Of a stretch of DNA of 47,841 nucleotides, positions 28,644 through 38,422 are shown piece by piece. The position numbers were made by a program, and so were the translations under genes. The DNA is from Myxococcales bacterium (GTDB lineage Bacteria > Myxococcota_A > Polyangia > Polyangiales > Houyiibacteriaceae), in the NCBI GenBank assembly GCA_029862185.1, contig JAOTXX010000027.1, positions 1 to 47,841 on the forward strand, read 5' to 3'. Numbering within the stretch: the stretch's first letter is position 1; the number at the start of each line of letters is the position of its first letter. The notes beneath the pieces were generated by a model. That model was not told where the DNA came from. It worked only from the letters and a program-made list of their open reading frames with translations, and did not search any database.

Positions 28644-30554
28644 TCAGTTTCCAGGGGCCGTGATGAACCGCACGCCGTAGGTGTCGCTCGGCTGCGCGAG
28701 TCGGCCGCCCTCTTCCCGTGGGTCGGCCGAAACTTCGACACAGAGCTTGCCGGCTTCGGCATTGCGCCAGGTCTTGCTGGTTTCGCCGCGCCCCACGCCC
28801 TTGTCATCGAACTTCCCGCTGCGGTCGGTTCGCCGATCGACCACTCGAAGAACCAGATCGACCTCCGGCAGTGCGCTCACCTGCGCGATGACGCCCTTGG
28901 CGTCGGTATTCAAGCAGAAGGTGTCTACGTCACCTGGCCAACCGATCCAGCCGCGCCGCTCCGCACCGAGCTCGAGGGGCTCGGCCAGCTCCAGTGAATC
29001 GTTGAGCTCGCGCTCGAAGCTCGGATCCTGATCGAGAAGCTTCCAGCGAACGTAATACGCATCGGACACGTTCTCGGTGGGGAGCTCACCTTCCACACTC
29101 TGCTCGCGCACGCGAATCAGGTACGCGCCGGGCTCGATCGAAACGTTCGGGAGCCGCTCGCCCTCCCCGATGCCCCGAGAGTCAGCGACGATGAGGGGCT
29201 CGTCCTGGCCCGGCCTCAGGAGCTCGAGCAAGACGTCCATGTTGGGGATCGAGCTGACCTCCAGCTCAGCGGCGCGTCGGTCGTTCCCCAGGTACTGAAC
29301 CTCGAAGAGATCGACGTCGCCCGACTCTTCGCTGAGACGCTGCCCGAGGTAGGCCTCCATTTCAGTGTCTTCCGGCAAACGTGTGGCGATGTTTGCATTG
29401 TGGTTGGGCTCCTTTTCCGAGGGCCCCCGGGTGGCGAGCTGCCATGCGAGCACGCCGGCGCCAGCCAGGAGAAGCACCCCTATCGCCCACCAGAGCCTTC
29501 GCTTGGGTCGAAAGATCGAGTCGATCTTGTCGACACGACGCGAGCCGCTCCCGAATGGCGCTTGGCCTACTCCGCTCAAACGCCAATCACCGGAGCCGAC
29601 CGTCGTGAGGTAATCGACCAAGTCCCCGCGGAGCTCTTCTGCGGTCTGATAGCGGAGCTCGGGGTCCTTCTGGAGACAGCGCATGATGATCTCGTCAGCC
29701 TCCGCAGGCACGGAGAGAGGCGACCGCGCCGACGGGCGCAAGGGTTGTTCCGACAGGTGCTTTGAAAGAACGCCAACCGGATTGGGCGCTTCGAACGGCG
29801 GATGGCCAACGACGCACTCGTACATGATCGCTCCCATCGCATAGATGTCGCTGCGTCCGTCGAGCTCCTGTCCATGAATCTGCTCGGGCGACATGTAGAA
29901 CGGGGTCCCAACGATCGTACCGCTGCTGGTCACCTGCGTCCCGATGTTGCCTTCGAAGAGCTTGGCCAGCCCAAAGTCCAGAACCTTGGCCGTCTCGCCA
30001 TCGCGGCCCTCGGCGATGACGATGTTCTCCGGCTTGAGGTCGCGGTGCACGATCCCAGCGGCATGCGCATCGGAGACGGACCCGGCCACCTGCGCGCAGA
30101 GGTAGGCCACGCGTCCGAATGGCATCGCCCCTTCCATTTCGAGGACTTTGGACAGATCCTCACCGTCCACGTACTCCATTACGAGGTAGAGAGAGCCGGA
30201 CTTCGTACGACCGAAGTCGAATACATGAACGGTATTGGGGTGGTTGAGGCGGGATGCCGACTCCGCTTCGCGATGAAAGCGAGCGACGTTCTCCGGTTGC
30301 TCCTGAAGCTCTCGATGCAGCAACTTGATGGCCATCACCTTGCTGATCTGGGTGTGCTCGACTCGATACACGGTGCCCATCGCGCCACGCCCGATCGGCG
30401 CGACGACGCGGTAGCGCTCCGCAATGATGTCGCCGGGCTTGGGTAAAGAAGAGCCGAGAGGCGCTCCGCACTTACCGCAGAACTTCGATTCGGGCGGGTT
30501 GGTCTCGCCGCAGGCGGTGCACAGCGCCGGGCTCTCTGGCACGGTACTAGCCAT
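28644..30554 (-). CDS. Transmembrane Ser/Thr protein kinase with zinc ribbon and extracytoplasmic PPC-like domains
   Basis: 636 residues. A zinc ribbon opens the protein (Cys12, Cys15, Cys26, Cys29). The PknB-type kinase domain spans roughly 45-310: GRGAMGTVYRV, AIKLLHRE, IVHRDLKPENI, LDFGLAKLF, GTPFYMSPEQ; all catalytic residues are present. A membrane helix (LWWAIGVLLLAGAGVLAWQL) leads to an outer part of about 270 residues with two units resembling bacterial pre-peptidase C-terminal domains (EKEPNHNANIATRL...SGDVDLFEV and ERELNDSLELAEPL...GDVDTFCLN). This looks like a sensor kinase binding an outside ligand. Its start overlaps the upstream zinc-ribbon protein gene by eight bases. Why it lies with queA and tgt is unclear. 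Confidence 0.93.
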   Translation of the reverse strand: MASTVPESPALCTACGETNPPESKFCGKCGAPLGSSLPKPGDIIAERYRVVAPIGRGAMGTVYRVEHTQISKVMAIKLLHRELQEQPENVARFHREAESASRLNHPNTVHVFDFGRTKSGSLYLVMEYVDGEDLSKVLEMEGAMPFGRVAYLCAQVAGSVSDAHAAGIVHRDLKPENIVIAEGRDGETAKVLDFGLAKLFEGNIGTQVTSSGTIVGTPFYMSPEQIHGQELDGRSDIYAMGAIMYECVVGHPPFEAPNPVGVLSKHLSEQPLRPSARSPLSVPAEADEIIMRCLQKDPELRYQTAEELRGDLVDYLTTVGSGDWRLSGVGQAPFGSGSRRVDKIDSIFRPKRRLWWAIGVLLLAGAGVLAWQLATRGPSEKEPNHNANIATRLPEDTEMEAYLGQRLSEESGDVDLFEVQYLGNDRRAAELEVSSIPNMDVLLELLRPGQDEPLIVADSRGIGEGERLPNVSIEPGAYLIRVREQSVEGELPTENVSDAYYVRWKLLDQDPSFERELNDSLELAEPLELGAERRGWIGWPGDVDTFCLNTDAKGVIAQVSALPEVDLVLRVVDRRTDRSGKFDDKGVGRGETSKTWRNAEAGKLCVEVSADPREEGGRLAQPSDTYGVRFITAPGN

Positions 30555-31149
30555 TCAACGTTAGATAGCGGTAACCAAGCCAGGCTGCGGCAAGGACGAC
30601 GAGCACCGCGAGCCCGCGCAGCGCCTTCGCTCTTCTTTGAATCACGGGGAGCGACTCGTTGGCGCTGTCGTAACGGACGCGAGCCCGTACGCGATGACTC
30701 GGAGCTGCTGCCTCGGACACTTCGCCCTGTTCTTCGTCCGGCGGAGCGTCTCGATTCGAATCGAACTGCCCCGGTGGCACCGGATCGGCAGCTGGAGCGA
30801 TCGGTTCGACTGGCCGCATGCCGATCATCGTCTTTTGAGGTGTACGGCCGCGCGGTCGCTCTTGGTGCGTCGATGAAATCGGCGTAGGCGGAGGCGATGG
30901 AATGGGCGGCGGGGTCGGAACCCCTGCGGGTGGGGTGCCTGGTTGAATCCCTAGCACCGTATGCTTTCGAACACGTTGCTGAGACGTTGTTCGACTTGGC
31001 CCATCTTCGGCCGAAGGGTCCGGGCTCTCGTGCACGCGGATGCGTGACTGGTCTAGGCGATCCGGGGTCTGATCGCGACGGGCGTATCCGCATTTGCCGC
31101 AGAACGCATCGTCCGACGGAACTTCAGCTCCACATTGGGGACAATCCAT
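30547..31149 (-). CDS. Zinc-ribbon, Pro-rich, C-terminally membrane-anchored protein
   Basis: 200 residues. CPQC...CGKC (Cys3, Cys6, Cys17, Cys20) forms a zinc ribbon much like that of the kinase that follows. The middle is disordered and rich in Pro, Thr and Ser (GTPPAGVPTPPPIPSPPPTP), with several candidate phospho-sites (HTVLGIQPGTPP, PQKTMIGMRP). A single membrane helix ends the protein (ALRGLAVLVVLAAAWLGYRY). The eight-base overlap with the kinase gene and the shared ribbon suggest an adaptor or substrate of that kinase; this is inference. Ribosome site GGTGAGG. Confidence 0.8.
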   Translation of the reverse strand: MDCPQCGAEVPSDDAFCGKCGYARRDQTPDRLDQSRIRVHESPDPSAEDGPSRTTSQQRVRKHTVLGIQPGTPPAGVPTPPPIPSPPPTPISSTHQERPRGRTPQKTMIGMRPVEPIAPAADPVPPGQFDSNRDAPPDEEQGEVSEAAAPSHRVRARVRYDSANESLPVIQRRAKALRGLAVLVVLAAAWLGYRYLTLNG

Positions 31150-31189
31150 AACGCGCCCTCACCGTATCAGATTTCCTTGGCGCCTGCGC

Positions 31190-31996
31190 CTACCGGGGGA
31201 TCCCCATCACGTCCGCCATGTCATACAGGCCGGCCGGGCGGCTCACGACCCAGCGCGCCGCACGTACCGCACCTCGGGCGAAGATCGAGCGGTCGGTCGC
31301 GCGATGGGTCAGCTCGATGCGCTCGCCCTGCCCGACCAGGTAGAGGGTGTGCTCGCCGACGACGTCACCGCCGCGCAGGGCCATCACAGCGACCTCCTCG
31401 AGGGGCCGGGCGCCGACCTGGCCGCTTCGTCCGTGGCTCACCACGCGCTCCGGGTCGAGTTGCTTCGCCGCGGACACCACCTCGGCGAGTCGGACTGCCG
31501 TACCGCTGGGCGAGTCGACCTTGTGCCGATGGTGAATCTCCACGATCTCGGCATCGAACGCCGGGCCCAACAGCTCGGTCGCGCGTGCCGCGAGGAAATA
31601 CAAGGCGTTGATGCCTTGGCTGTAGTTGGGCGCAAAGACGATCGGCACGCGCTCCGCCGCCCTCTCGAGGCCGGCCCGGGTCGAGGCATCGAGCCCGGTC
31701 GTTCCAATGACCATGGGAATGTGCTGTCCGGCGCAAAGCGGCATGAGCTTTGCGGTGGCCGAGGGGATGCTGAAGTCGATGACGACCTCGACGTTGCTCA
31801 GAAACTCCTCGACATCGGACGTGATGCAGACCCCCGATGGCGAAGCCCCCGCGAGTGCACCCATGTCCCGACCGATGAGCTCGCAGCCTTCACGGTCCAT
31901 CGCTGCGACGAGATTGGCTTCGAGGTCGTCGGCCAAGACCGCAGCAATGCTTTGCCCCATGCGGCCCGCTGCTCCGTGTATCGCAACTTGCGCCAT
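31190..31996 (-). CDS. dapB: 4-hydroxy-tetrahydrodipicolinate reductase
   Basis: Second step of the diaminopimelate branch of lysine synthesis. 268 residues: AIHGAAGRMGQSIAAVL (NAD(P)H fold), VVIDFSIPSAT, GTTGLDA, the active-site signature EIHHRHKVDSPSGTA, and RGGDVVGEHTLYLVG. It lies 43 bp after tyrA and 40 bp before the zinc-ribbon gene on one strand. dapA is 3.6 kb away on the same strand but separated by the symporter gene. Confidence 0.95.
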   Translation of the reverse strand: MAQVAIHGAAGRMGQSIAAVLADDLEANLVAAMDREGCELIGRDMGALAGASPSGVCITSDVEEFLSNVEVVIDFSIPSATAKLMPLCAGQHIPMVIGTTGLDASTRAGLERAAERVPIVFAPNYSQGINALYFLAARATELLGPAFDAEIVEIHHRHKVDSPSGTAVRLAEVVSAAKQLDPERVVSHGRSGQVGARPLEEVAVMALRGGDVVGEHTLYLVGQGERIELTHRATDRSIFARGAVRAARWVVSRPAGLYDMADVMGIPR

Positions 31997-32039
31997 GGCC
32001 AGGGCATCGCAGATGCGGCGATGAGCGTCAATCGACTGG

Positions 32040-33200
32040 CTAGGTCGACGAGCGGCCGGCGCTCAGCTCCACCAGGCGGTCGATGAGGAAGCCGCTCTGT
32101 TCGAGCGCTTCCTCGGTGAAGTCGCCGAAGAACGCGCGAACCTCGACAAAGACCCGGTCGAAGGCGTCCTGGTCGCCGTCTGCAAGGATCTTCGCCAAAT
32201 CGGCCGCGGCCGCCCGAAAGACTTCGATCACCCGCTTGGAATCTGGATTGAACATCTCGATCGGCCCGTAGAGGTCCGGCGACTGAGCGAAATGTCGGCC
32301 GGTCACGTAGGCTTCGAGAAGGTAGGCCGGCGAGGTGAAGCGAAGCGTTTCTTCGAGCGTGGCTCCCGCGCGACTCAATGCCATTCCGAGCACCTGCGTT
32401 TTGAAGTGGTGCAGCACCTGTACGATCGCCATCATCGAGTCGTGATCGGCCGGGGTCGCTTCGGTGATGACCAGGCCGCGCGCGCTGAACATTTGCCGAA
32501 CCCAATCGAGCCAAGCGTCCCCGCGCCCCGGACAGATCACCACCCTTTGCCCTTGGTAGGTGTTGACGCCCGGGCCGAACATCGGATGGGTGCCTACGAC
32601 GCTCGCTTTGGTCGACGCCAACATCGCCGCGACGGGGTCGGCTTTGATCGACGTCACGTCCATCAGGAGAGCATCTTTGCGGACCAGCGGGCCGAGCTCC
32701 TCGATGACCGAACGTGTCTCGCGAATCGGCACGCTGATGATCACCACATCGGCCTTCGACGCGACATCTGCAGGCCGCAGCTCGGTGTCGACGTCCGCAC
32801 TCAGCACCTCGTGTCCAAGATCGGAGAACAAGGTGCGGAGCGAGCTCCCCATCCCCCCCTCGCCGCCGATGATCGCGACCGTCTGCGACTTGACGTCCAG
32901 GGGCACCTCCGTGCGGAGCGCTGCTTGGCGCTCACGGCTCATGAGCATAAGCTGCCGCCAAATCGACTCGATGCTCTCGGCGGAGAGCCCGAGCTGGTCT
33001 GCACGGGCACAGCGATCCTCGAGAACCCGGCGTTCGCGCGCGAGGTCGCGAATCCGAACTTGATGCGAACGCTTGCGCGCGGCGATGTCCGCGACGATGT
33101 TCATCCGCCGTACCAGCAGATCCAGCAGCTCGTGGTCGAGGGCATCGAGCGCTCCTCGCAGCTCCAGAAGCGGGCCTTTGTCTGGATTCTCGTCGGTCAT
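32040..33200 (-). CDS. tyrA: Chorismate mutase / prephenate dehydrogenase (TyrA)
   Basis: Tyrosine pathway: chorismate to prephenate to 4-hydroxyphenylpyruvate. 386 residues. Residues 1-95 are an AroQ-type chorismate mutase (LRGALDALDHELLDLLVRRM, VADIAARKRSHQVRIRDLAR). The NAD-binding dehydrogenase starts at AIIGGEGGMGSSLRTLFSDLG, then VVIISVPIRETRSVIEEL and GTHPMFGP. This is the enterobacterial T-protein layout. Feedback by tyrosine is known for the family but no separate ACT domain is visible. It heads the long minus-strand run and diverges from the symporter gene over 45 bp. Confidence 0.94.
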   Translation of the reverse strand: MTDENPDKGPLLELRGALDALDHELLDLLVRRMNIVADIAARKRSHQVRIRDLARERRVLEDRCARADQLGLSAESIESIWRQLMLMSRERQAALRTEVPLDVKSQTVAIIGGEGGMGSSLRTLFSDLGHEVLSADVDTELRPADVASKADVVIISVPIRETRSVIEELGPLVRKDALLMDVTSIKADPVAAMLASTKASVVGTHPMFGPGVNTYQGQRVVICPGRGDAWLDWVRQMFSARGLVITEATPADHDSMMAIVQVLHHFKTQVLGMALSRAGATLEETLRFTSPAYLLEAYVTGRHFAQSPDLYGPIEMFNPDSKRVIEVFRAAAADLAKILADGDQDAFDRVFVEVRAFFGDFTEEALEQSGFLIDRLVELSAGRSST

Positions 33201-33208
33201 GTCTTGGT

Positions 33209-33237
33209 TTTACATCGAAGTAGGGCGTACGCATAAT
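33209..33237 (+). promoter_or_regulatory. Promoter of the dicarboxylate symporter gene, leaderless arrangement
   Basis: -35 TTTACA (33209-33214), 17-bp spacer, -10 CATAAT (33232-33237). Eight bases separate the -10 from the GTG at 33246, so the transcript starts at or next to the codon. Confidence 0.52.
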
Positions 33238-33245
33238 GCGCGCCC

Positions 33246-34508
33246 GTGAAGCGACTGCAACTCCATCATTGGATCTTGATTGCGATGGGTCTAGGCGCCG
33301 CCCTCGGGCTGGGCCTGAACTGGGCGGGCGCCCAGGGCGTGGTCGATGCGAGCGTCGTCGGCAACGTGGCCACTGTCGGCAAGAAGATCGGGGATCTCTT
33401 CCTCCGGCTCCTGCAGATGCTGGTCGTCCCCTTGATCGTTTCGTCGCTCATCACCGGCGTGACCGGCATGGGGGACCTGCGCACGCTGGGCTCGATTGGC
33501 GGACGGGCCATCGGTTTTTATCTGACGACGAGCTTCCTGGCGATCGTCACGGGCATCGCCGTCGTGAACATCATCCGGCCCGGCGAAGGTGCCGAGCTTG
33601 CCATGCTCGAAAAGGGCGCGGCCGCCAAGCCGCTGTTGACCGAGACGCCGAGCAGCATCGGTGTCGTCCTTTGGGAACAGCTCGAGAGCTTGATCCCGAA
33701 AAATCCGCTCGCCGCAGCCACCGAAGGCGACATGCTGCCGGTGATCTTCTTCTCTTTGCTGATCGGCGTTTTCATCGGGATCGCAGAACACCGCGAAGGC
33801 TCGAAAGACGCAAGCGTCGTGCGGCGGTTCTTCTCCGGCCTCTTCGACGTGATGATGCAGATGACGCTCTTCGTCGTCAGGTTCGCGCCGATCGGCGTCT
33901 TCGGGTTCACCTTGTACGCGGCCGCGGGGAAAGGCCCCGCCGCGTTTCGAGTCCTCGGCTGGTACGTGCTCACGGTCTTCATCGCGCTCCTGATCCACGC
34001 GACGATCACCCTGCCGCTCATCTTGAAGCTACGAACCGGCCGCTCCCCCATCGAGTACGCCCGTCAGCTCCTGACGGCCCTGGTGACCGCTTTCAGCACG
34101 GCCTCGAGCAACGGCACCCTCCCGCTTACGATGGAAAACGTCGAGAAGGCGGGGGTGAGGCCGCAGGTGACCTCGTTCGTTCTGCCGCTCGGTGCCACGA
34201 TCAACATGGACGGCACCGCACTTTACGAAGCCGTAGCGGTTTTGTTCATCGCCCAGGTGTACGGGATTGACCTGACGATGACACAGCAGGGTCTGGTCGC
34301 ATTGACGGCCTTGCTCGCAAGCATCGGCGCAGCAGGCATTCCGCACGCCGGGATGGTCATGATGGTCGTCGTCCTAAACGCGGTAGGACTGCCCACCAGC
34401 GCAGTCGCTCTAATCCTCGCGGTCGACCGGATCCTCGACATGCTTCGAACGACCGTGAACGTCTGGTCGGACTCGATTGCGGCCGCGGTCGTGGACGCAG
34501 CCGACTAG
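33246..34508 (+). CDS. Dicarboxylate/amino acid:cation symporter (DAACS/SLC1 family)
   Basis: A 420-residue Na+ or H+ coupled importer of glutamate, aspartate or C4-dicarboxylates, with about eight membrane helices and two re-entrant hairpins. Diagnostic parts are FLRLLQMLVVPLIVSSLITGV, the Ser-rich hairpin TAFSTASSNGTLPLTM, the NMDGTALYE motif in helix 7 and the second hairpin IGAAGIPHAGMVMM. The substrate cannot be fixed from sequence. GTG start placed by the promoter. Convergent with pyrD across an 11-bp gap. Confidence 0.94.
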   Translation: MKRLQLHHWILIAMGLGAALGLGLNWAGAQGVVDASVVGNVATVGKKIGDLFLRLLQMLVVPLIVSSLITGVTGMGDLRTLGSIGGRAIGFYLTTSFLAIVTGIAVVNIIRPGEGAELAMLEKGAAAKPLLTETPSSIGVVLWEQLESLIPKNPLAAATEGDMLPVIFFSLLIGVFIGIAEHREGSKDASVVRRFFSGLFDVMMQMTLFVVRFAPIGVFGFTLYAAAGKGPAAFRVLGWYVLTVFIALLIHATITLPLILKLRTGRSPIEYARQLLTALVTAFSTASSNGTLPLTMENVEKAGVRPQVTSFVLPLGATINMDGTALYEAVAVLFIAQVYGIDLTMTQQGLVALTALLASIGAAGIPHAGMVMMVVVLNAVGLPTSAVALILAVDRILDMLRTTVNVWSDSIAAAVVDAAD

Positions 34509-34519
34509 CCCTGACAGTG

Positions 34520-35554
34520 TCACTGCCCCGCAATCCCCTTCGCCAACCGACTCGGCAACCACGGGCCCTCGTAGACGAACGCCGTGTAGACCTGCACTAG
34601 GGTGGCTCCGGCCTCGAGCCTTTCTCGGGCCTGTTCGGGGGTTTCGATTCCACCGACGGAGATCAGGACCATTTCCTCGCCCACTCTGGCGCGCAATCGC
34701 TGGAGCACCTCCATCGAGCGCTCCCGCAATGGCGGACCGCTCAGCCCTCCGGTGCCGCAGCGTTCGACGTCGTCCGCGGAGCTGGCGAGACCGTCTCGCG
34801 AAATCGTCGTGTTGGTAGCGACGATACCGTCGAGACCCAGATCGAGCGCGAGGTCCGCAACGGCGTCGACGTCCTCGTCGGCCAAGTCGGGGGCGATTTT
34901 GACGAGCAACGGTACGGGCCTGTCCGGAGACACTTCATTAAGTGCTTCATGAACTGCGACGAGCAAGGGGCGAAGCTTTTCGGTGGCCTGGAGGCTGCGT
35001 AGGCCCGGCGTGTTGGGCGAGCTCACGTTCACTACGACGTAGTCGGCATGCGGGCCGACCCTCTTGGCGCTGGCGACATAGTCGCCGATCGCCTGCTCTT
35101 CGGGGATTACCTTCGTTTTGCCGATGTTGACGCCCACAATCGTCTGGTGGGGCCGCTGCAGACGCGCCACGGCGTCTGCCGAGCCGCGGTTGTTGAAGCC
35201 CATGCGGTTGACCAGTGCGCGGTCTTTCGTAAGCCGGAACACGCGTGGCTTCGGGTTTCCTGGCTGCGCCTGTCCCGTGAGCGTTCCTACCTCGACGAAG
35301 CCGAATCCCATCGCACCCAGCGCCTCGTAGCCGACCGCATCTTTGTCGAAGCCTGCGGCCAAGCCGATTGGATTCGGAAAGTCGAGCCCGAGCGCCCGAA
35401 CATGCGCTGAATCGTCGCCCTGGTGAAAAACGCGCCGCATCAAGGCGACCACACCAGGAATCACAGCAAGCAAACGCAGGCAGCCAAACGCCACATGATG
35501 AGCGGCCTCTGCGGGCAAGAGATACAGCAGCGGACGAATCAGGGCTTTGTACAC
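34520..35554 (-). CDS. pyrD: Dihydroorotate dehydrogenase (quinone), class 2
   Basis: Fourth step of pyrimidine synthesis, passing electrons to quinone at the inner membrane. 344 residues: the N-terminal amphipathic membrane helix ([20 protein letters not shown]) marks class 2. [35 protein letters not shown] with the catalytic Ser, VKIAPDL, and [11 protein letters not shown] follow. GTG start at 35554 with GAGGGG just upstream, seven bases after the dapA stop, so it is translated from the dapA transcript. Confidence 0.95.
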   Translation of the reverse strand: MYKALIRPLLYLLPAEAAHHVAFGCLRLLAVIPGVVALMRRVFHQGDDSAHVRALGLDFPNPIGLAAGFDKDAVGYEALGAMGFGFVEVGTLTGQAQPGNPKPRVFRLTKDRALVNRMGFNNRGSADAVARLQRPHQTIVGVNIGKTKVIPEEQAIGDYVASAKRVGPHADYVVVNVSSPNTPGLRSLQATEKLRPLLVAVHEALNEVSPDRPVPLLVKIAPDLADEDVDAVADLALDLGLDGIVATNTTISRDGLASSADDVERCGTGGLSGPPLRERSMEVLQRLRARVGEEMVLISVGGIETPEQARERLEAGATLVQVYTAFVYEGPWLPSRLAKGIAGQ

Positions 35555-35561
35555 GGTCCCC

Positions 35562-36623
35562 TCAACGGGCGAGCGCCGACCATTTCGCGTCGTCCCCGAG
35601 TCGCTGATCGATGCGTACGTCGAACGCCTCTTCGATCGGACCGAGAATCCCTGGATCGGCGGCGTGAACTTGGCGCAACGCGTCCCTGCAATGTGTGACC
35701 GCGGTCGCGCTCATGCGCCCGAGCGGTGGGCGCTTGGTTGGGGAGATCATCCCGAGCCCCGCCATCATCGTCTTGAGCGGCACCGGATTTCGAAACTTGT
35801 CGGTGACCTCGGCACTTTGCCCGTTCGGGAGGGTCCGCACGGAGGTGACCGAACACGTCACGAGCCTGAGCACGGGCGCAAGCGCTGCGGCAAGCCGATC
35901 CGTTTCCTCGCCGTCCCCGGCCACCTGGGAGCGCACCATGGAAGCGATGGCGCCGGGCACGATGTTCGAAAGTACGCTGATCACGCCGGAGCCTCGGATC
36001 TCGTCGTCGCGCATCATCATGAGCGTGAGGTCATCATCGCCCGACAGGATGCTCAGAGCAGACCCTGCGAGCTTGCGGTCCAAGCGCATGCGATCGGCGT
36101 CGCCCGTCGCCTCCTTGACCGCGGGCACCCGCTGCGGGTCGTTTAGGTGCAAGATCGCGAGGTCGGCGGCGGAAAGCGCGCAGCCGCTGCGCCCCGGAAT
36201 GATGTAGGGGACAACCGGGATGTCGGGAACGCCCTCCAGAATCGGCTCGTAGTACTCGGTGCGCAGCTCGAGGCTCGAAGGGCCGTTGTAGTAGCAATCC
36301 ACGAGGAGCACCGCGGTGGCACCGGCTTTCTTCGCTTGGGTCGATGCGCGAATCGCTTCGTCCGTGTTGTTGCTACCCGTGCCCGCCAAGACGCCCGCAC
36401 GCCCGTCGACGGCCCGCACCGCTGCGTCGACGACGGCATCGTGCTCCTGCCAGGAAAGGGTCGGCGACTCGCCTGTCGTGCCGCATGGGAGGACGCCGTC
36501 TGCGCCTTCTTGTATCTGGAATTCGATGAGCCGACGCAACGAGTCGTAATCGACCTGCTTGTCCGCTGAAAACGGAGTCGTCAGGGCGGTCCACACGCCG
36601 TGCGGTCGGAAGGTCCCACTCAT
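35562..36623 (-). CDS. dapA: 4-hydroxy-tetrahydrodipicolinate synthase family, with C-terminal extension
   Basis: Condenses pyruvate with aspartate semialdehyde, the first step to diaminopimelate and lysine. 353 residues, about 60 more than the usual 292. Core motifs are present: [12 protein letters not shown], the active-site Tyr in [14 protein letters not shown], and the Schiff-base Lys in [10 protein letters not shown]. The extra length lies in an insertion near [15 protein letters not shown] and at the C-terminus after [14 protein letters not shown]. The extension leaves room for doubt between DapA and another lyase of the family, but the motifs and dapB in the region favour DapA. Operon with pyrD. 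Confidence 0.87.
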   Translation of the reverse strand: MSGTFRPHGVWTALTTPFSADKQVDYDSLRRLIEFQIQEGADGVLPCGTTGESPTLSWQEHDAVVDAAVRAVDGRAGVLAGTGSNNTDEAIRASTQAKKAGATAVLLVDCYYNGPSSLELRTEYYEPILEGVPDIPVVPYIIPGRSGCALSAADLAILHLNDPQRVPAVKEATGDADRMRLDRKLAGSALSILSGDDDLTLMMMRDDEIRGSGVISVLSNIVPGAIASMVRSQVAGDGEETDRLAAALAPVLRLVTCSVTSVRTLPNGQSAEVTDKFRNPVPLKTMMAGLGMISPTKRPPLGRMSATAVTHCRDALRQVHAADPGILGPIEEAFDVRIDQRLGDDAKWSALAR

Positions 36624-36706
36624 GCCGGGACCTTAGCGTTTTTCGTCCCAAAGGAAAGCGGGATTGTACTTGACCAAAACCTGAAAAAAGCCCACCAACG
36701 CGACGA

Positions 36707-38422
36707 ATGGCAGCCGTGGCCGCAGCTTTGATCCTGGGTGCATTCCTGATCGCGTATCGATTCTATGCGCGATTTCTGGGTAAGCGCGTCTTTGAAGACC
36801 AAGAGGACCTCGTCACGCCCGCGCACGAGCTCAACGACGGCGTCGATTTCGTGCCCACGCAGCGCGCAGTGCTCTTCGGCCACCACTTCACCTCGATTGC
36901 AGGAGCGGCGCCGATCATCGGTCCATGTGTGGCAGCGTACTGGGGCTGGGGTCCCGCGCTCGCCTGGGTCGTCTTGGGTACCATCTTCATGGGCGCCGCA
37001 CACGACTTCGGCGCACTGGTCGCCAGCGTGCGGGAAAAGGGCCGCTCGATTGCGGAGATCACGGCGAAAACGATCAGCAACCGGGCCCGCATCTTGTTCA
37101 TGTGCTTCGTGCTGGTGCTGATTTGGCTCGTTCTCGCCGTATTTTCGATGGCGATCGCCGGACTCTTCGTCAGCCAGCCGACGAGCGTCATACCGATCAA
37201 TATTCAAATTGTAGTCGCCGTGGTGATCGGCTGGTTGGTCTACAAGCGGCAGGCGAAGATCCTCTGGCCGTCCCTGATCGCCCTCGCCGTGCTCTATTTC
37301 TTCGTCTGGGTCGGAACCGAGGTACCCGTCGACTTCGTCGCGATGGGCTTCGACAAGCACGCGGTCACCACGGGCTGGATCTTCTTTCTGCTGGTGTATT
37401 CCGCAATTGCGAGTCTCTTGCCGGTCTGGCTGCTTCTGCAACCTCGCGATTACATCAACAGTCACCAGCTCTTCGTCGGCCTCGGCCTGTTGTTTCTCGG
37501 CGTTTTGATCGCGCACCCGAGCTTCGATGCGCCCATGTACCGGACGGCAGAGGCCGGCGCGCCGTCGATCTTCCCGATCTTGTTCGTGACCATTGCCTGC
37601 GGCGCCATTAGCGGTTTTCACGGCCTCGTCTCGTCCGGGACCACGTCGAAGCAGCTCGACCGCCTACCGGACTCTCGGCTCATCGGCTACGGCGCCATGC
37701 TCGGCGAAGGGTCGCTCGCCCTCGCCTCCACCCTCGCGGCGGTTGCCGGGATTGGTCTGGTCGGCGCGTGCGCCCTCCCTGGCCAAGGAGTCGTCGATGA
37801 TCTGAGCTGGGCGGTCTACTACGACAGCTGGGCACATGCCGGTGGCAACAAGGCGGCTGCATTCGTCCTCGGCGGCGGAGCATTTCTCGAAGCGGTGGGT
37901 TTGTCGCCGGAGCTCGCGCGCACGCTGATGGCCGTTTTGGTGATCGCGTTTGCGGCGACCTCGCTCGACACGGCGACACGCATCCAACGTTTCATCCTCG
38001 GCGAGCTCGGCGACGCGCTTCGAATCAAGCCGCTCACCAATCGCTACATCGCGACCGTCATCGCGGTCGTTCCGGCGATGTACTTGGCACTTGCCGAAAC
38101 CCCAGACCCCGCAACCGGCCAGGCCAAGGCGGTCGGATGGGTTCTCTGGCCCATCTTTGGAGCAAGCAACCAGTTGCTGGCCGCCCTCACACTGATGACG
38201 CTTTCGCTCTACTTCTTCGCGCGGAGGCGTCCGGTTTGGCCGCTTGTAATTCCGATGCTCCTTGTCATGCCGGTGGCAGGCCTCGCGCTGATCACGAAGC
38301 TCCAGCAGTTCCTCGCCGAAGGCAACGCACCACTCACCGCACTGGCATCACTTCTGCTCGTGTTGCTTCTGTGGATGATCGTCGAGGGGTTGATGGCCGT
38401 GCAGCGGTTGAGACGCGCCTAG
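36707..38422 (+). CDS. cstA: CstA-family carbon starvation protein / pyruvate-type transporter
   Basis: A 571-residue integral membrane protein with about 16 hydrophobic segments. CstA marks: DFVPTQRAVLFGHHFTSIAGAAPIIGP, GAAHDFGALVASVREKG, SGFHGLVSSGTTSKQL and GASNQLLAALTLM. Family members import pyruvate or peptides on starvation. The 83-bp gap upstream contains TTGACC but no clear -10 at the right distance. The TAG stop shares CTAG with the stop of the convergent GlsB-type gene. Confidence 0.93.
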   Translation: MAAVAAALILGAFLIAYRFYARFLGKRVFEDQEDLVTPAHELNDGVDFVPTQRAVLFGHHFTSIAGAAPIIGPCVAAYWGWGPALAWVVLGTIFMGAAHDFGALVASVREKGRSIAEITAKTISNRARILFMCFVLVLIWLVLAVFSMAIAGLFVSQPTSVIPINIQIVVAVVIGWLVYKRQAKILWPSLIALAVLYFFVWVGTEVPVDFVAMGFDKHAVTTGWIFFLLVYSAIASLLPVWLLLQPRDYINSHQLFVGLGLLFLGVLIAHPSFDAPMYRTAEAGAPSIFPILFVTIACGAISGFHGLVSSGTTSKQLDRLPDSRLIGYGAMLGEGSLALASTLAAVAGIGLVGACALPGQGVVDDLSWAVYYDSWAHAGGNKAAAFVLGGGAFLEAVGLSPELARTLMAVLVIAFAATSLDTATRIQRFILGELGDALRIKPLTNRYIATVIAVVPAMYLALAETPDPATGQAKAVGWVLWPIFGASNQLLAALTLMTLSLYFFARRRPVWPLVIPMLLVMPVAGLALITKLQQFLAEGNAPLTALASLLLVLLLWMIVEGLMAVQRLRRA

